From positions 25,249,429 to 25,313,428 of the forward strand of contig NC_049986.1 in assembly GCF_000003815.2 (NCBI RefSeq): DNA of 64,000 bases. The letters run 5' to 3'. A program made the position numbers and the translations under genes. This DNA is from Branchiostoma floridae (Eukaryota; Chordata; Leptocardii; Amphioxiformes; Branchiostomatidae). Under the pieces are notes generated by a model, which made no database searches, was not told the DNA's origin, and saw only the letters and a list, made by a program, of their open reading frames with translations. This document shows, one piece after another, positions 1-13,613 of this stretch. Every line of letters starts with the position of its first letter. The stretch's first letter is position 1.

Positions 1-2002
1 ATAATCCTAACACTACTCACACGTCGCTCTGTGCGGTGTAAGGTTAGCTATAGAGTTTTGCTATCATAGTTAGATATTATCCTAACACTACTCACACGTC
101 GCTCTGTGCGGTGTAAGGTTAGCTATAGAGTTTTGCTATCATAGTTAGATATTATCCTAACACTACTCACACGTCGCTCTGTGCGGTGTAAGGTTAGCTA
201 TAGAGTTTTGCTATCATAGTTAGATATTATCCTAACACTACTCACACGTCGCTCTGTGCGGTGTAAGGTTAGAGTTTTGGTATCATAGTTAGATATTATC
301 CTAACACTACTCACACGTCGCTCTGTGCGGTGTAAGTATAGAGTTTTGCTATCATAGTTAGATATTATCCTAACACTACTCATACGTTGCTCTGTGCGGT
401 GTAAGTATAGAGTTTTGGTATCATAGTTAGATATTATCCTAACACTACTCACACGTCGCTCTGTGCGGTGTAAGGTTAGAGTTTTTCTATCATAGTTAGA
501 TATTTTCCTAACACTGCTCACACGTCGCTCTGTGCGGTGTAAGTATAGAGTTTTGCTATCATAGTTAGATATTATCCTAACACTACTCACACGTCGCTCT
601 GTGCGGTGTACGGTTAGAGTTTTGCTATCATAGTTAGATATTATCCTAACACTACTCACACGTCGCTCTGTACGGTGTAAGGTTAGAGTTTTCTATCATA
701 GTTAGATATCATCCTAACACTACTCACACGTCGCTCTGTGCGGTGTAAGATTAGAGTTTTGCTATCATAGTTAGCTATTATCCTAACACTACTCACACGT
801 CGCTCTGTGCGGTGTAAGGTTAGAGTTTTCTATCATAGTTAGATATTATCCTAACACTACTCACACGTCGCTCTGTGCGGTGTAAGGTTAGAGTTTTGCT
901 ATCACAATTAGATATTATCCTAACACTACTCACACGTCGCCCTGTGCGGTGTACGGTTAGAGTTTTTTTATCATAGTTAGATATTATCCTAACACTACTC
1001 ACACGTCGCTCTGTGCGGTGTAAGGTTAGAGTTTTGCTATCATAGTTAGATATTATCCTAACACTACTCACACGTCGCTCTGTGCGGTGTAAGGTTAGAG
1101 TTTTGCTATCACCATTAGATATTATCCTAACACTACTCACACGTCGCTCTGTGCGGTGTAAGGTTAGAGTTTTCTATCATAGTTAGATATTATCCTAACA
1201 CTACTCACACGTCGCTCTGTGCGGTGTAAGGTTAGAGTTTTGCTATCACCATTAGATATTATCCTAACACTACTCACACGTCGCCCTGTGCGGTGTACGG
1301 TTAGAGTTTTCTATCATAGTTAGATATTATCCTAACACTACTCACACGTCGCTCTGTACGGTGTAAGGTTAGAGTTTTGGTATCATAGTTAGATATTATC
1401 CTAACACTACTCACTCGTCGCTCTGTGCGGTGTAAGGTTAGAGTTTTTTTATCATAGTTAGATATTATCCTAACACTACTCACACGTCGCTCTGTGCGGT
1501 GTAAGGTTAGAGTTTTGCTATCACCATTAGATATTATCCTAACACTACTCACACGTCGCCCTGTGCGGTGTAAGGTTAGAGTTTTGGTATCATAGTTAGA
1601 TATTATCCTAACACTACTCACACGTCGCTCTGTGCGGAGTAAGGTTAGCTATAGAGTTTTGCTATCATAGTTAGATATTATCCTAACACTACTCACATGT
1701 CGCTCTGTGCGGTGTAAGGTTAGCTATAGAGTTTTGCTATCATAGTTAGATATTATGGCTAACACTACTCACACGTCGCTCTGTGCGGTGTAAGGTTAGC
1801 TATAGAGTTTTGCTATCATAGTTAGATATTATCCTAACACTACTCACACGTCGCTCTGTGCGGTGTAAGGTTAGCTATAGAGTTTTGCTATCATAGTTAG
1901 ATATTATCCTAACACTACTCACACGTCGCTCTGTGCGGTGTAAGGTTAGCTATAGAGTTTTGCTATCATAGTTAGATATTATCCTAACACTTCTCACACG
2001 TC

Positions 2003-3634
2003 CTTCGCTAGCTAAGGGTTAGCCCTTCTGTGTCGGATATAGAAGACCGTAGTGCGTAGTCGAGACAAATGAGAAAGAGGAACGGGGCCAAATGGTCACC
2101 CTGAAGGACTCCGGTATTAATGCTGAAAGCATCCGTTTCACCTTCAGGAGTGATTAGCACAGCAGTGGTGTGCTCGTACATGACTCGAATAGCACTTACA
2201 ACATCCAGCGGAATTCCATAAGCTTCCAAGATTAGAAATATTTTGTGACGGTCTATCGAATCGAATGCCTTGCGAAAGTCCAGGAACACAAGAACTGCTT
2301 CTTTGTCCTGGTTTTTCAACTCTTCCACGATACGCCTAAGCGCTAAGATGTGAGAAGTGGTTGATCTACCTTGACGAAATCCATTTTGGTTGGTACGTAA
2401 CACTTGATTATTGACTGAACGAATCCGGTTAAGCATACAACGGTTAAAAATTTTGGATGCAACTTGTGATAGAGAAATACCTCTGTAATTGTCTGGTTGT
2501 CGCAAATCCCCTTTCTTGGGGATGGGGACAATTCCAGACGAACCCCATTCCCTAGGGCGGCTACCATTACATGTTAAGTTACAGAACTGCAAAAGGAACT
2601 TGGACATGTTGGGCATCTGCCAAAACTCTGATGGGAGGCCATCAATGCCGGGAGCTTTACCATTTTTAGTGGCATGGTTGCCATGGCAACCTCCTCCTGG
2701 GAAAATTCACCACTCTTGATTTCAGTGAAAACATCAAAAACTTTGTGGATTGGCTCACTTTCTACTACAGGGTCAATATTCGCATTAAGAAGGTTCTTAA
2801 AATGGTTCTCCCATGTTTTAAGGCGGTCCTTACCTGGCGAAGGAGTCGACGACACCCAGCTGAAACCCCTGCTGATCTAAATTTTGCTGATGATATTGCT
2901 TTATTAGAAAACACGATAGTACTTGCACAAAATCTTCTTACCAAAGTGGAAACTTCATGTCAAAAAATTGGCTTATACCTAAATACCTCCAAGACAAAGT
3001 TCATGCATTTAAATCCAACAACTGACAGTTTACTTTGGGCCTCTGAATGCTCAGAAATCGAATGCGTTTCTGATTTTAAATATCTAGGCGGTTATTGTGA
3101 TAGTGTACATGACATGGATGTAAGGATCGCTCAGGCATGGAGTGCCCTTCACTCTCTACGTAAAATTTGGAAAGCTCCCATTAGAAAACAAACCAAGACA
3201 AATGTTTAAAGCATGTATTGAAGCTATTCTGTTGTATGGTTCAGAATCATGGGTATTGAACACGTCACGTTCCAAAAAACTTGATGGTACTTATACAAGA
3301 ATGTTAAGGGTAGTGTATGATACACCATGGTGGAAACACATTACAAATAGGCAGCTATATGGACATTACCAAATGTTACTTCTGTTGTTAAACAACGCCG
3401 ACTACACCTTGCCGCCCACGTGGCTCGTAGTATAGAGTCTGCAGGAAAACTCTTGTTCTGGTCACTTGATTTATATAAGAAACATGTTGGTCATCCAAGG
3501 CTAACTTTTAAAAAACTTTGAGTCAGAAACTGGCCTAGATGGCCCGGGACTTCTCAATGCGATGAAAGACAGACTGTTCCGGAAATCAGCCTTTTCTTGC
3601 TGCACCTCAAAATAGAGGATGAATGATGATGATG
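2003..3634 (+). mobile_element. 5'-inverted LINE insertion in satellite, copy 1
   Basis: A 1.63-kb non-LTR retrotransposon fragment. The right part (about 2860-3634) is plus-strand RT C-terminus: NFADDIALL, then LYGSESWVLN and RMLR, ending in an (ATG)n tail. The left part (2003-2860) is minus-strand and holds the upstream RT: NGKAPGIDG, NYRGISLS, FLDFRKAFDSIDRHKIF, TGVLQGDHLAPFLF. The left end stops just before where FADD begins, exactly the arrangement left by twin priming (5' inversion). The RT part carries a frameshift and is dead. It is flanked by satellite CTCACACGTC on both sides, compatible with a target duplication but uninformative within a repeat. Confidence 0.88.
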
Positions 3635-6114
3635 ACTCACACGTCGTTCTGTGCGGTGTAAGGTAAGAGTTTTGGTATCATAGTTAGATATTATCCTAAC
3701 ACTACTCACACGTCGTTCTGTGCGGTGTAAGGTTAGAGTTTTGGTATCATAGTTAGATATTATCCTAACATAACTCACACGTGTAAGGTTACAGTTTTGG
3801 TATCATAGTTAGATATTATCCTAACACTACTCACACGTGTAAGGTTAGAGTTTTGGTATCATAGTTAGATATTATCCTAACATAACTCACACGTGTAAGG
3901 TTACAGTTTTGGTATCATAGTTAGATATTATCCTAACACTACTCACACGTCGTTCTGTGCGGTGTAAGGTTAGAGTTTTGGTATCATAGTTAGATATTAT
4001 CCTAACATAACTCACACGTGTAAGGTTAGAGTTTTGGTATCATAGTTAGATATTATCCTAACACTACTCACACGTCGCTCTGTGCGGTGTAAGTATAGAG
4101 TTTTGCTATCATAGTTAGATATTATCCTAACACTACTCACACGTTGCTCTGTGCGGTGTAAGTATAGAGTTTTGGTATCATAGTTAGATATTATCCTAAC
4201 ACTACTCACACCTCGCTCTGTGCGGTGTAAGGTTAGAGTTTTTCTATCATAGTTAGATATTTTCCTAACACTACTCACACGTCGCTCTGTGCGGTGTAAG
4301 TATAGAGTTTTGCGATCATAGTTAGATATTATCCTAACACTACTCACACGTCGCTCTGTACGGTGTAAGGTTAGAGTTTTCTATCATAGTTAGATATTAT
4401 CCTAACACTACTCACACGTCGCTCTGTGCGGTGTAAGATTAGAGTTTTGCTATCATAGTTAGATATTATCCTAACACTACTCACACGTCGCTCTCTACTG
4501 TGTAAGGTTAGAGTTGTTTTTTTATCATAGTTAGATATTATCCTAACACTTCTCACACGTCGCTCTGTGCGGTGTAAGGTTAGAGTTTTCCTATCATAGT
4601 TAGATATTATCGTAACACTACTCACACGTCGCTCTGTACGGTGTAAGGTTAGAGTTTGTCTATCATAGTTAGATATTATCCTAACACTACTCAAACGTCG
4701 CTCTGTGCGGTGTAAGGTTAGAGTTTTGCTATCATAGTTAGAAATTATCCTAACACTACTCACACGTCGCTCTGTGCGGTGTAAGGTTAGAGTTTTGGTA
4801 TCATAGTTAGATATTATCCTAACACTACTCACACGTCGCTCTGTGCGGAGTAAGGTTAGCTATAGAGTTTTGCTATCATAGTTAGATATTATCCTAACAC
4901 TACTCACATGTCGCTCTGTGCGGTGTAAGGTTAGCTATAGAGTTTTGCTATCATAGTTAGATATTATGGCTAACACTACTCACACGTCGCTCTGTGCGGT
5001 GTAAGGTTAGCTATAGAGTTTTGCTATCATAGTTAGATATTATCCTAACACTACTCACACGTCGCTCTGTGCGGTGTAAGGTTAGCTATAGAGTTTTGCT
5101 ATCATAGTTAGATATTATCCTAACACTACTCACACGTCGCTCTGTGCGGTGTAAGGTTAGCTATAGAGTTTTGCTATCATAGTTAGATATTATCCTAACA
5201 CTACTCACACGTCGCTCTGTGCGGTGTAAGGTTAGCTATAGAGTTTTGCTATCATAGTTAGACATTATCCTAACACTACTCACACGTCGCTCTGTGCGGT
5301 GTACGGTTAGCTATAGAGTTTTGCTATCATAGTTAGATATTATCCTAACACTACTCACACGTCGCTCTGTGCGGTGTAAGGTTAGCTATAGAGTTTTGCT
5401 ATCATAGTTAGATATTATCCTAACACTACTCACACGTCGCTCTGTGCGGTGTAAGGTTAGCTATAGAGTTTTGCTATCATAGTTAGATATTATGGCTAAC
5501 ACTACTCACACGTCGCTCTGTGCGGTGTAAGGTTAGCTATAGAGTTTTGCTATCATAGTTAGATATTATCCTAACACTACTCACACGTCGCTCTGTGCGG
5601 TGTAAGGTTAGCTATAGAGTTTTGCTATCATAGTTAGATATTATCCTAACACTACTCACACGTCGCTCTGTGCGGTGTAAGGTTAGCTATAGAGTTTTGC
5701 TATCATAGTTAGATATTATCCTAACACTACTCACACGTCGCTCTGTGCGGTGTAAGGTTAGCTATAGAGTTTTGCTATCATAGTTAGACATTATCCTAAC
5801 ACTACTCACACGTCGCTCTGTGCGGTGTACGGTTAGCTATAGAGTTTTGCTATCATAGTTAGATATTATCCTAACACTACTCACACGTCGCTCTGTGCGG
5901 TGTAAGGTTAGCTATAGAGTTTTGCTATCATAGTTAGATATTATCCTAACACTACTCACACGTCGCTCTGTGCGGTGTAAGGTTAGCTATAGAGTTTTGC
6001 TATCATAGTTAGATATTATCCTAACACTACTCACACGTCGCTCTGTGCGGTGTAAGGTTAGCTATAGAGTTTTGCTATCATAGTTAGATATTATCCTAAC
6101 ACTTCTCACACGTC

Positions 6115-7746
6115 CTTCGCCAGCTAAGGGTTAGCCCTTCTGTGTCGGATATAGAAGACCGTAGTGCGTAGTCGAGACAAATGAGAAAGAGGAACGGGGC
6201 CAAATGGTCACCCTGAAGGACTCCGGTATTAATGCTGAAAGCATCCGTTTCACCTTCAGGAGTGATTAGCACAGCAGTGGTGTGCTCGTACATGACTCGA
6301 ATAGCACTTACAACATCCAGCGGAATTCCATAAGCTTCCAAGATTAGAAATATTTTGTGACGGTCTATCGAATCGAATGCCTTGCGAAAGTCCAGGAACA
6401 CAAGAACTGCTTCTTTGTCCTGGTTTCTCAACTCTTCCACGATACGCCTAAGCGCTAAGATGTGAGAAGTGGTTGATCTACCTTGACGAAATCCATTTTG
6501 GTTGGTACGTAACACTTGATTATTGACTGAACGAATCCGGTTAAGCATACAACGGTTAAAAATTTTGGATGCAACTTGTGATAGAGAAATACCTCTGTAA
6601 TTGTCTGGTTGTCGCAAATCCCCTTTCTTGGGGATGGGGACAATTCCAGACGAACCCCATTCCCTAGGGCGGCTACCATTACATGTTAAGTTACAGAACT
6701 GCAAAAGGAACTTGGACATGTTGGGCATCTGCCAAAACTCTGATGGGAGGCCATCAATGCCGGGAGCTTTACCATTTTTAGTGGCATGGTTGCCATGGCA
6801 ACCTCCTCCTGGGAAAATTCACCACTCTTGATTTCAGTGAAAACATCAAAAACTTTGTGGATTGGCTCACTTTCTACTACAGGGTCAATATTCGCATTAA
6901 GAAGGTTCTTAAAATGGTTCTCCCATGTTTTAAGGCGGTCCTTACCTGGCGAAGGAGTCGACGACACCCAGCTGAAACCCCTGCTGATCTAAATTTTGCT
7001 GATGATATTGCTTTATTAGAAAACACGATAGTACTTGCACAAAATCTTCTTACCAAAGTGGAAACTTCATGTCAAAAAATTGGCTTATACCTAAATACCT
7101 CCAAGACAAAGTTCATGCATTTAAATCCAACAACTGACAGTTTACTTTGGGCCTCTGAATGCTCAGAAATCGAATGCGTTTCTGATTTTAAATATCTAGG
7201 CGGTTATTGTGATAGTGTACATGACATGGATGTAAGGATCGCTCAGGCATGGAGTGCCCTTCACTCTCTACGTAAAATTTGGAAAGCTCCCATTAGAAAA
7301 CAAACCAAGACAAATGTTTAAAGCATGTATTGAAGCTATTCTGTTGTATGGTTCAGAATCATGGGTATTGAACACGTCACGTTCCAAAAAACTTGATGGT
7401 ACTTATACAAGAATGTTAAGGGTAGTGTATGATACACCATGGTGGAAACACATTACAAATAGGCAGCTATATGGACATTACCAAATGTTACTTCTGTTGT
7501 TAAACAACGCCGACTACACCTTGCCGCCCACGTGGCTCGTAGTATAGAGTCTGCAGGAAAACTCTTGTTCTGGTCACTTGATTTATATAAGAAACATGTT
7601 GGTCATCCAAGGCTAACTTTTAAAAAACTTTGAGTCAGAAACTGGCCTAGATGGCCCGGGACTTCTCAATGCGATGAAAGACAGACTGTTCCGGAAATCA
7701 GCCTTTTCTTGCTGCACCTCAAAATAGAGGATGAATGATGATGATG
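6115..7746 (+). mobile_element. 5'-inverted LINE insertion in satellite, copy 2
   Basis: Same structure, junctions and length as copy 1, 4,112 bp further on, with only a few base differences (for example NQ/RNQ in the RT and an altered base at the left junction). Because the inversion and truncation points are identical, it is a duplicate of copy 1 together with surrounding satellite, not an independent insertion. Confidence 0.88.
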
Positions 7747-10700
7747 ACTCACACGTCGTTCTGTGCGGTGTAAGGTAAGAGTTTTGGTATCATAGTTAGA
7801 TATTATCCTAACACTACTCACACGTCGTTCTGTGCGGTGTAAGGTTAGAGTTTTGGTATCATAGTTAGATATTATCCTAACATAACTCACACGTGTAAGG
7901 TTACAGTTTTGGTATCATAGTTAGATATTATCCTAACACTACTCACACGTGTAAGGTTAGAGTTTTGGTATCATAGTTAGATATTATCCTAACATAACTC
8001 ACACGTGTAAGGTTACAGTTTTGGTATCATAGTTAGATATTATCCTAACACTACTCACACGTCGTTCTGTGCGAGTTTTGGTATCATAGTTAGATATTAT
8101 CCTAACATAACTCACACGTGTAAGGTTACAGTTTTGGTATCATAGTTAGATATTATCCTAACACTACTCACACGTCGCTCTGTGCGGTGTAAGTATAGAG
8201 TTTTGCTATCATAGTTAGATATTATCCTAACACTACTCACACGTTGCTCTGTGCGGTGTAAGCATAGAGTTTTGGTATCATAGTTAGATATTATCCTAAC
8301 ACTACTCACACCTCGCTCTGTGCGGTGTAAGGTTAGAGTTTTTCTATCATAGTTAGATATTTTCCTAACACTACTCACACGTCGCTCTGTGCGGTGTAAG
8401 TATAGAGTTTTGCTATCATAGTTAGATATTATCCTAACACTACTCACACGTCGCTCTGTGCGGTGTACGGTTAGAGTTTTGCGATCATAGTTAGATATTA
8501 TCCTAACACTACTCACACGTCGCTCTGTACGGTGTAAGGTTAGAGTTTTCTATCATAGTTAGATATTATCCTAACACTACTCACACGTCGCTCTGTGCGG
8601 TGTAAGATTAGAGTTTTGGTATCATAGTTAGATATTATCCTAACACTACTCACACGTCGCTCTCTACTGTGTAAGGTTAGAGTTGTTTTTTTATCATAGT
8701 TAGATATTATCCTAACACTTCTCACACGTCGCTCTGTGCGGTGTAAGGTTAGAGTTTTCCTATCATAGTTAGATATTATCGTAACACTACTCACACGTCG
8801 CTCTGTGCGGTGTAAGGTTAGAGTTTGTCTATCATAGTTAGATATTATCCTAACACTACTCAAACGTCGCTCTGTGCGGTGTAAGGCTAGAGTTTTGCTA
8901 TCATAGTTAGAAATTATCTTAACACTACTCACACGTCGCTCTGTGCGGTGTAAGGTTAGAGTTTTGGTATCATAGTTAGATATTATCCTAACACTACTCA
9001 CACGTCGCTCTGTGCGGAGTAAGGTTAGCTATAGAGTTTTGCTATCATAGTTAGATATTATCCTAACACTACTCACATGTCGCTCTGTGCGGTGTAAGGT
9101 TAGCTATAGAGTTTTGCTATCATAGTTAGATATTATGGCTAACACTACTCACACGTCGCTCTGTGCGGTGTAAGGTTAGCTATAGAGTTTTGCTATCATA
9201 GTTAGATATTATCCTAACACTACTCACACGTCGCTCTGTGCGGTGTAAGGTTAGCTATAGAGTTTTGCTATCATAGTTAGATATTATCCTAACACTACTC
9301 ACACGTCGCTCTGTGCGGTGTAAGGTTAGCTATAGAGTTTTGCTATCATAGTTAGATATTATCCTAACACTACTCACACGTCGCTCTGTGCGGTGTAAGG
9401 TTAGCTATAGAGTTTTGCTATCATAGTTAGATATTATCCTAACACTACTCACACGTCGCTCTGTGCGGTGTAAGGTTAGCTATAGAGTTTTGCTATCATA
9501 GTTAGATATTATCCTAACACTACTCACACGTCGCTCTGTGCGGTGTAAGGTTAGAGTTTTGGTATCATAGTTAGATATTATCCTAACACTACTCACACGT
9601 CGCTCTGTGCGGTGTAAGTATAGAGTTTTGCTATCATAGTTAGATATTATCCTAACACTACTCATACCGTGCTCTGTGCGGGGTAGTATAGAGTTTTGCT
9701 ATCATAGTTAGATATTATCCTAACACTACTCATACGTTGCTCTGTGCGGTGTAAGTATAGAGTTTTGGTATCATAGTTAGATATTATCCTAACACTACTC
9801 ACACGTCGCTCTGTGCGGTGTAAGGTTAGAGTTTTTCTATCATAGTTAGATATTTTCCTAACACTGCTCACACGTCGCTCTGTGCGGTGTAAGTATAGAG
9901 TTTTGCTATCATAGTTAGATATTATCCTAACACTACTCACACGTCGCTCTGTACGGTGTAAGGTTAGAGTTTTCTATCATAGTTAGATATTATCCTAACA
10001 CTACTCACACGTCGCTCTGTGCGGTGTAAGATTAGAGTTTTGGTATCATAGTTAGATATTATCCTAACACTACTCACACGTCGCTCTCTACTGTGTAAGG
10101 TTAGAGTTGTTTTTTTATCATAGTTAGATATTATCCTAACACTTCTCACACGTCGCTCTGTGCGGTGTAAGGTTAGAGTTTTCCTATCATAGTTAGATAT
10201 TATCGTAACACTACTCACACGTCGCTCTGTGCGGTGTAAGGTTAGAGTTTGTCTATCATAGTTAGATATTATCCTAACACTACTCAAACGTCGCTCTGTG
10301 CGGTGTAAGGCTAGAGTTTTGCTATCATAGTTAGAAATTATCTTAACACTACTCACACGTCGCTCTGTGCGGTGTAAGGTTAGAGTTTTGGTATCATAGT
10401 TAGATATTATCCTAACACTACTCACACGTCGCTCTGTGCGGAGTAAGGTTAGCTATAGAGTTTTGCTATCATAGTTAGATATTATCCTAACACTACTCAC
10501 ATGTCGCTCTGTGCGGTGTAAGGTTAGCTATAGAGTTTTGCTATCATAGTTAGATATTATGGCTAACACTACTCACACGTCGCTCTGTGCGGTGTAAGGT
10601 TAGCTATAGAGTTTTGCTATCATAGTTAGATATTATCCTAACACTACTCACACGTCGCTCTGTGCGGTGTAAGGTTAGCTATAGAGTTTTGCTATCATAG

Positions 10701-10880
10701 TTAGATATTATCCTAACACTACTCACACGTCGCTCTGTGCGGTGTAAGGTTAGCTATAGAGTTTTGCTATCATAGTTAGATATTATCCTAACACTACTCA
10801 CACGTCGCTCTGTGCGGTGTAAGGTTAGCTATAGAGTTTTGCTATCATAGTTAGATATTATCCTAACACTTCTCACACGT

Positions 10881-12520
10881 CCTTCGCTAGCTAAGGGTTA
10901 GCCCTTCTGTGTCGGATATAGAAGACCGTAGTGCGTAGTCGAGACAAATGAGAAAGAGGAACGGGGCCAAATGGTCACCCTGAAGGACTCCGGTATTAAT
11001 TCTGAAAGCATCCGTTTCACCTTCAGGAGTGATTACCACAGCAGTGGTGTGCTCGTACATGACTCGAATAGCACTTACAACATCCAGCGGAATTCCATAA
11101 GCTTCCAAGATTAGAAATATTTTGTGACGGTCTATCGAATCGAATGCCTTGCGAAAGTCTAGGAACACAAGAACTGCTTCTTTGTCCTGGTTTCTCAACT
11201 CTTCCACGATACGCCTAAGCGCTAAGATGTGAGAAGTGGTTGATCTACCTTGACGAAATCCATTTTGGTTGGTACGTAACACTTGATTATTGACTGAACG
11301 AATCCGGTTAAGCATACAACGGTTAAAAATTTTGGATGCAACTTGTGATAGAGAAATACCTCTGTAATTGTCTGGTTGTCGCAAATCCCCTTTCTTGGGG
11401 ATGGGGACAATTCCAGACGAACCCCATTCCCTAGGGCGGCTACCATTACATGTTAAGTTACAGAACTGCAAAAGGAACTTGGACATGTTGGGCATCTGCC
11501 AAAACTCTGATGGGAGGCCATCAATGCCGGGAGCTTTACCATTTTTAGTGGCATGGTTGCCATGGCAACCTCCTCCTGGGAAAATTCACCACTCTTGATT
11601 TCAGTGAAAACATCAAAAACTTTGTGGATTGGCTCACTTTCTACTACAGGGTCAATATTCGCATTAAGAAGGTTCTTAAAATGGTTCTCCCATGTTTTAA
11701 GGCGGTCCTTACCTGGCGAAGGAGTCGACGACACCCAGCTGAAACCCCTGCTGATCTAAATTTTGCTGATGATATTGCTTTATTAGAAAACACGATAGTA
11801 CTTGCACAAAATCTTCTTACCAAAGTGGAAACTTCATGTCAAAAAATTGGCTTATACCTAAATACCTCCAAGACAAAGTTCATGCATTTAAATCCAACAA
11901 CTGACAGTTTACTTTGGGCCTCTAAATGCTCAGAAATCGAATGCGTTTCTGATTTTAAATATCTAGGCGGTTATTGTGATAGTGTACATGACATGGATGT
12001 AAGGATCGCTCAGGCATGGAGTGCCCTTCACTCTCTACGTAAAATTTGGAAAGCTCCCATTAGAAAACAAACCAAGACAAATGTTTAAAGCATGTATTGA
12101 AGCTATTCTATTGTATGGTTCAGAATCATGGGTATTGAACACGTCACGTTCCAAAAAACTTGATGGTACTTATACAAGAATGTTAAGGGTAGTGTATGAT
12201 ACACCATGGTGGAAACTCATTACAAATAGGCAGCTATATGGACATTACCAAATGTTACTTCTGTTGTTAAACAACGCCGACTACACCTTGCCGCCCACGT
12301 GGCTCGTAGTATAGAGTCTGCAGGAAAACTCTTGTTCTGGTCACCTGATTTATGTAAGAAACATGTTGGTCGCCCAAGGCTAACTTTGAAAAAAACTTTG
12401 AGTCAGAAACAGGCCTAGATGGCCCAGGACTTCTCAATGCGATGAAAGACAGACTGTTCCGGAAATCAGCCTTTTCTTGCTGCACCTCAAAATAGAGGAT
12501 GAATGATGATGATGATGATG
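10881..12520 (+). mobile_element. 5'-inverted LINE insertion in satellite, copy 3
   Basis: Third duplicate, 4,767 bp after copy 2. It is the most divergent of the three: several substitutions near 11000-11040, 11924, 12216 and 12345-12430, and an ATG tail two units longer. The inversion breakpoint is the same. Different spacing between copies shows that the satellite blocks between them have changed length. Confidence 0.88.
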
Positions 12521-13613
12521 ACTCACACGTCGTTCTGTGCGGTGTAAGGTAAGAGTTTTGGTATCATAGTTAGATATTATCCTAACACTACTCACACGTC
12601 GTTCTGTGCGGTGTAAGGTAAGAGTTTTGGTATCATAGTTAGATATTATCCTAACACTACTCACACGTGTAAGGTTAGAGTTTTGGTATCATAGTTAGAT
12701 ATAATCCTAACACTACTCACACGTCGCTCTGTGCGGTGTACGGTTAGAGTTTTGGTATCATAGTTAGATATTATCCTAACACTACTCACACGTCGCCCTG
12801 TGCGGTGTAAGGTTAGAGTTTTGCTATCATAGTTAGATATTATCCTAACACTACTCACACGTCGCTCTGTGCGGTGTAAGTATAGAGCTTTTCTATCATA
12901 GTTAGATATAATCCTAACACTACTCACACGTCGCTCTGTGCGGTGTAAGGTAAGAGTTTTGCTATCATAGTTAGATATAATCCTAACACTACTCACACGT
13001 CGCTCTGTGCGGTGTAAGGTTAGAGTTTTTCTATCATAGTTAGATATAATCCTAACACTACTCACACGTCGTTCTGTGTGGTGTAAGGTTAGAGTTTTTC
13101 TATCATAGTTAGATATTATCCTAACACTACTCACACGTCGCTCTGTGCGGTGTAAGGTTAGAGTTTTGGTATCATAGTTAGATATAATCCTAACACTACT
13201 CACACGTCGCTCTGTGCGGTGTATGGTTAGAGTTTTTCTATCATAGTTAGATATTATCCTAACACTACTCACACGTCGCTCTGTGCGGTGTATGGTTAGA
13301 GTTTTTCTATCATAGTTAGATATAATCCTAACACTACTCACACGTCGCTCTGTGCGGTGTAAGGTTAGAGTTTTTCTATCATAGTTAGATATAATCCTAA
13401 CACTACTCACACGTCGCTCTGTGCGGTGTAAGGTTAGAGTGTTTCTATCATAGTTAGATATTATCCTAACACTACTCACACGTCGCTCTGTGCGGTGTAA
13501 GGTTAGAGTTTTGCTATCATAGTTACATATTATCCTAAAACTACTCACACGTCGCTCTGTGCGGTGTAAGGTTAGAGTTTTGCTATCATATATATAATCC
13601 TAACCCTACTCAC

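Larger units (their letters stand above)
1..13613 (-). repeat. 69/75-bp satellite derived from the exon 14-intron junction
   Basis: Four satellite blocks (about 1-2002, 3635-6114, 7747-10880, 12521-13613) are separated by three LINE inserts. Unit types are 69 bp, 75 bp (extra CTATAG-like hexamer) and shorter deleted forms. From length over period I estimate about 120 visible copies; the array runs off the left edge. Read on the minus strand, each unit contains CACAGAGCGACGT|GTGAGTAG, the last 13 bases of kinase exon 14 plus its splice donor. This is followed by intron sequence shared with the true exon's flank (GTTAGGAT...ATGATAGCAAAACTCTAACC). The array therefore nucleated at that donor. A 69-bp unit is 23 codons without a stop in one frame, which produces long artificial open frames. 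Confidence 0.93.

Noticed and set aside
12661-13548. A 295-codon minus-strand open frame with a 23-residue repeat (RTERRVSSVRIISNYD...), and similar frames throughout 1-13.5 kb
   Set aside because: They arise because a 69-bp satellite unit is a multiple of three with one stop-free frame. The frame differs from the kinase frame at the shared junction, 75-bp units introduce a stop, and no start or splice context supports translation.
1-13613. CRISPR-like array or telomeric/centromeric repeat
   Set aside because: Repeats are contiguous without unique spacers and match a local exon junction. The sequence is eukaryotic intron-type, not a CRISPR locus.
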